From the NCBI RefSeq assembly GCF_014204545.1, contig NZ_JACHLJ010000001.1, forward strand, positions 1,240,001-1,304,000: 64,000 nucleotides of DNA. Direction: 5' to 3'. Made by a program: the position numbers and the translations under genes. Positions 62,039 to 64,000 of this stretch are shown here, in pieces (position 1 is the stretch's first letter; every line of letters begins with the position of its first letter). The stretch is from Brevundimonas vesicularis (GTDB lineage Bacteria; Pseudomonadota; Alphaproteobacteria; Caulobacterales; Caulobacteraceae). The notes below the pieces were generated by a model, which had not been told where the DNA came from, ran no database searches, and saw nothing but the letters and a program-made list of their open reading frames with translations.

Positions 62039-62779
62039 GTGGAAAACGCCGCCTATATCGGACTGTCACGCCAGATGACGCTGCGTCGCGAACTGGACAT
62101 CGTGGCCAACAACGTCGCCAACGCCAACACCACCGGCTTCAAGGTCGAGCAGCTGATGCTGGGCACCGAGATCGGGCAGCGCGCGCGCAACGACTCGATC
62201 CGCCCGTCGGCCAGCTTCGTGCTGGACAACGGCGTCGGTCGCGACTTCGGCCAGGGCTCGATGCAGCAGACGGGCCGCTCGCTGGACTTCGCCATTTCAG
62301 GCGAAGGCGCCTTCTTCACTGTGCGCGACGGCGCCAATGGCGAGGCCTACACCCGTGACGGCGCCTTCACCCTCGACCCGGAAGGGCGTTTGACCACCAA
62401 ACAGGGTCAGGCTGTTTTGGGCGGCGGCGCGGAGATCGTGCTGGACCCAGCGCTTGGCGCGCCCAGCGTCGGCGCTGACGGCACCATCACCCAGAACGGA
62501 CAGGTCACCGGCCGGCTGTCGGTCGTGCGTTTCGATACGCTGGGCGTGCTCGAAAAGGGCGGCGACAGCCTCTACCGCAATACGTCCAACGCCCAGCCGA
62601 TCGAGGCCGCCGACGCCCAGGTTCATCAGGGCTCGCTGGAGTCCTCCAACGTCAATCCGTTGATCGAAATCACCAATCTCGTCGAGATCAGCCGCGCCTA
62701 CGAGAGCATTTCCAAGCTGATCGAGAACACCACTGACCTGAGCCGTCGCGCCGTCGAGCGCCTCGGCAAGGCCGCTTAA
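62039..62779 (+). CDS. flgF: Flagellar basal-body rod protein FlgF
   Basis: The 246-residue proximal or mid-rod protein starts at a GTG: MENAAYIGLSRQMTLRRELD, then IVANNVANANTTGFK, the conserved N-terminal rod motif. The middle has GRSLDFAISGEGAFFTV and the C-terminal helix ends LVEISRAYESISKLIENTTDL. It is secreted through the flagellar export machine without a signal peptide. It sits directly behind a sigma-54 promoter and in front of flgG. Confidence 0.96.
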   Translation: MENAAYIGLSRQMTLRRELDIVANNVANANTTGFKVEQLMLGTEIGQRARNDSIRPSASFVLDNGVGRDFGQGSMQQTGRSLDFAISGEGAFFTVRDGANGEAYTRDGAFTLDPEGRLTTKQGQAVLGGGAEIVLDPALGAPSVGADGTITQNGQVTGRLSVVRFDTLGVLEKGGDSLYRNTSNAQPIEAADAQVHQGSLESSNVNPLIEITNLVEISRAYESISKLIENTTDLSRRAVERLGKAA

Positions 62780-62832
62780 GGGAGCCCCTCAAGTAGCGAG
62801 ACGCCGAGCGTCGAGCGATAGGGAGAACAACA

Positions 62833-63621
62833 ATGCGCGCTCTGAGAACCGCAGCCTCGGGCATGGCCGCCCAGCAGCTGAACGTGGAGGTCATCTCCAA
62901 CAACATCGCCAACATGAACACGGTGGGCTTCAAGAAGCAGCGCGCCGAGTTTCAGGATCTGCTCTATCAGAACGTCGAGCGCATGGGGGCCCAGTCCTCG
63001 GCCTCCGGCACCGTGGTTCCGACCGGCATCCAGATCGGCGCGGGCGTCAAGGCCGGGGCCGTCTATCGGATCACAGAACAGGGCACGCCCCAGGCGACCG
63101 GCAACCCTTACGACATGGCTATCGACGGCAAGGGCTATTTCCAGATCAGCCTGCCTTCTGGCGAAAAGGCCTACACCCGCGCCGGCAATCTGCAGGTCAA
63201 CCCGGAGGGCCAGATGGTGACCGACGACGGCTATCTGCTGGAGCCGGCGATCACCATCCCGCAGGACGCCACCAAGGTGTCGATCTCCAAGACCGGTCTG
63301 GTTCAGGTGACCCAGGCCGGACAGCCCGCCCCGACCACGGTCGGGCAGATCGAACTGGCGAGCTTCTTCAATGAAGCCGGCCTGGAAGCTATTGGCGACA
63401 ACCTGCTGCTGGAGACCGCCGCGTCCGGGCCGGCGATCGTCGGGACGCCCGGGGACGCTGGCTACGGCCAGATCATGCAGTCCTACACCGAGGCGTCGAA
63501 CGTGGATGCGGTGGCGGAGATCAGCGCCCTGATCGTGGCGCAGCGCGCCTATGAGATGAACTCCAAGGTCATCAGCACCGCCGACCAGATGCTGTCGGTC
63601 GCTTCGCAAGTGAAGGGCTAG
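62833..63621 (+). CDS. flgG: Flagellar distal rod protein FlgG
   Basis: The 262-residue distal rod protein has MRALRTAASGMAAQQLNVEV, then ISNNIANMNTVGFKKQRAEFQDLLYQ, and the C-terminal ISALIVAQRAYEMNSKVISTADQML, both highly conserved. Length is standard. AGGGAGAA lies 6-8 bases before the ATG at 62833. It is cotranscribed with flgF (53 bases apart) and flgA (4 bases after its stop). Confidence 0.98.
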   Translation: MRALRTAASGMAAQQLNVEVISNNIANMNTVGFKKQRAEFQDLLYQNVERMGAQSSASGTVVPTGIQIGAGVKAGAVYRITEQGTPQATGNPYDMAIDGKGYFQISLPSGEKAYTRAGNLQVNPEGQMVTDDGYLLEPAITIPQDATKVSISKTGLVQVTQAGQPAPTTVGQIELASFFNEAGLEAIGDNLLLETAASGPAIVGTPGDAGYGQIMQSYTEASNVDAVAEISALIVAQRAYEMNSKVISTADQMLSVASQVKG

Positions 63622-63625
63622 GGCC

Positions 63626-64000
63626 ATGACCACCATCCGCTCCCTGCTGCTCGCCGCCGCCGTCAGCGCGTTGGCCAGCGCCGCTCTCGCCAACCCGGTC
63701 GTCCTGCGCGCCAACCCCGTGGACGACGACGGCCGCGTCACCCTGGGCGACATCTTCGAGGGCGCGGGCGCCGCAGCCAATGTCGCTGTCGCCGAGCGCG
63801 TCGGTCCCTCGGTCGTGCTGGACGCCGGTCAGCTTCAGGCCCAGGCGCGTCAGGCGGGCCTGGACTGGAGCAATCCGAACGGCCTGCGCCGCGTCGCCGT
63901 GCGCCGATCGGCCGGACCCGTTCAGACAGAGGCCGTGGCCGCGCCGACGGACGCCGTCCAGGCCGTCCAGCCCATCGCCCGCGCCGCCTATCGTCCCGGC
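63626..64000 (+). CDS. flgA: Flagellar basal-body P-ring formation protein FlgA (3' end outside window)
   Basis: The frame from the ATG at 63626 is open to the window edge (125 codons). It begins with a signal peptide (MTTIRSLLLAAAVSALASAA, then LA) and continues NPVVLRANPVDDDGRVTLGDIFEG (in the mature part), which fits the start of FlgA, the periplasmic chaperone for P-ring assembly. The SAF domain lies beyond the edge. The 4-base gap to flgG and the flgF-flgG-flgA order support the call. Confidence 0.88.
   Translation, partial: MTTIRSLLLAAAVSALASAALANPVVLRANPVDDDGRVTLGDIFEGAGAAANVAVAERVGPSVVLDAGQLQAQARQAGLDWSNPNGLRRVAVRRSAGPVQTEAVAAPTDAVQAVQPIARAAYRPG

Noticed and set aside
1..64000. Insertion sequences, prophage genes or integrases
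   Set aside because: No transposase, integrase, capsid or terminase-like frame was found among the genes; the only repeats seen are short palindromic elements.

Overview
The window is a GC-rich (about two-thirds G+C), gene-dense chromosomal segment from an alphaproteobacterium, most likely Caulobacterales and close to Brevundimonas. The grounds are inference from gene content: an F0 ATP synthase operon (I-a-c-b'-b) without the F1 genes beside it, a fliL-fliM-DUF6468-MotE operon divergent from flgF-flgG-flgA, a CtrA-like site and a sigma-54 promoter between those two operons, a GTTC-N7-GTTC LexA box, several TonB-dependent receptors, and the scpA-scpB-nagZ-SPOR-dgt/erpA block.

Layout. 1-6444: end of xseA, lspA, a DUF3035 lipoprotein, a thioesterase, an exported protein translationally coupled to argS, an adenine/adenosine deaminase and a small membrane protein. 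6469-10564: LexA-box-controlled Y-family polymerase, then pncA, fbp and an HSL-type esterase on the minus strand. 10668-15460: tandem glycine riboswitch and the complete gcvT-gcvH-gcvPA-gcvPB operon, closed by a terminator. 15475-17867: an inverted repeat element, an SDR and two membrane proteins. 17893-20483: the F0 operon. 20735-28400: ispH, a CHASE4 histidine kinase, scpB-scpA-nagZ-SPOR, dgt and divergent erpA. 28384-31872: iron-uptake operon (TonB receptor, PepSY protein, small membrane protein) behind a Fur-like dyad. 31985-37113: hydrolase, a lower-GC HEPN-like orphan, a TyrA-like dehydrogenase with dihydroorotase, and a GT9 glycosyltransferase. 37200-43080: YkgJ-like protein, a HisKA-REC protein without an ATPase domain, ygfZ, an SDR, a repeat element, tag, rnhB and a small membrane protein. 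43143-49049: DNA adenine methylase, a second TonB receptor preceded by a perfect operator-like dyad, and a CHASE3 chemoreceptor. 49393-58536: DUF2332 protein, VIT transporter, a TonB receptor pseudogene abutting a 5'-truncated methyltransferase gene, a lipoprotein, an SLC13-type permease, tRNA-Leu(UAA), an M28 peptidase and DUF3297. 58623-64000: flagellar genes.

Most of this is ordinary core chromosome. I see no CRISPR array, prophage, transposase or recognisable defence island. The items most worth a second look are the HEPN-like orphan at 33121-33927, the HisKA-REC protein lacking its kinase domain at 38061-39449, the decayed TonB receptor/methyltransferase junction near 53540-53606, the SOS-controlled Y-family polymerase, the perfect dyad at 47008-47027, the TTGCAC cluster at 41405-41453 and the unusually complete regulatory spacer between fliL and flgF.
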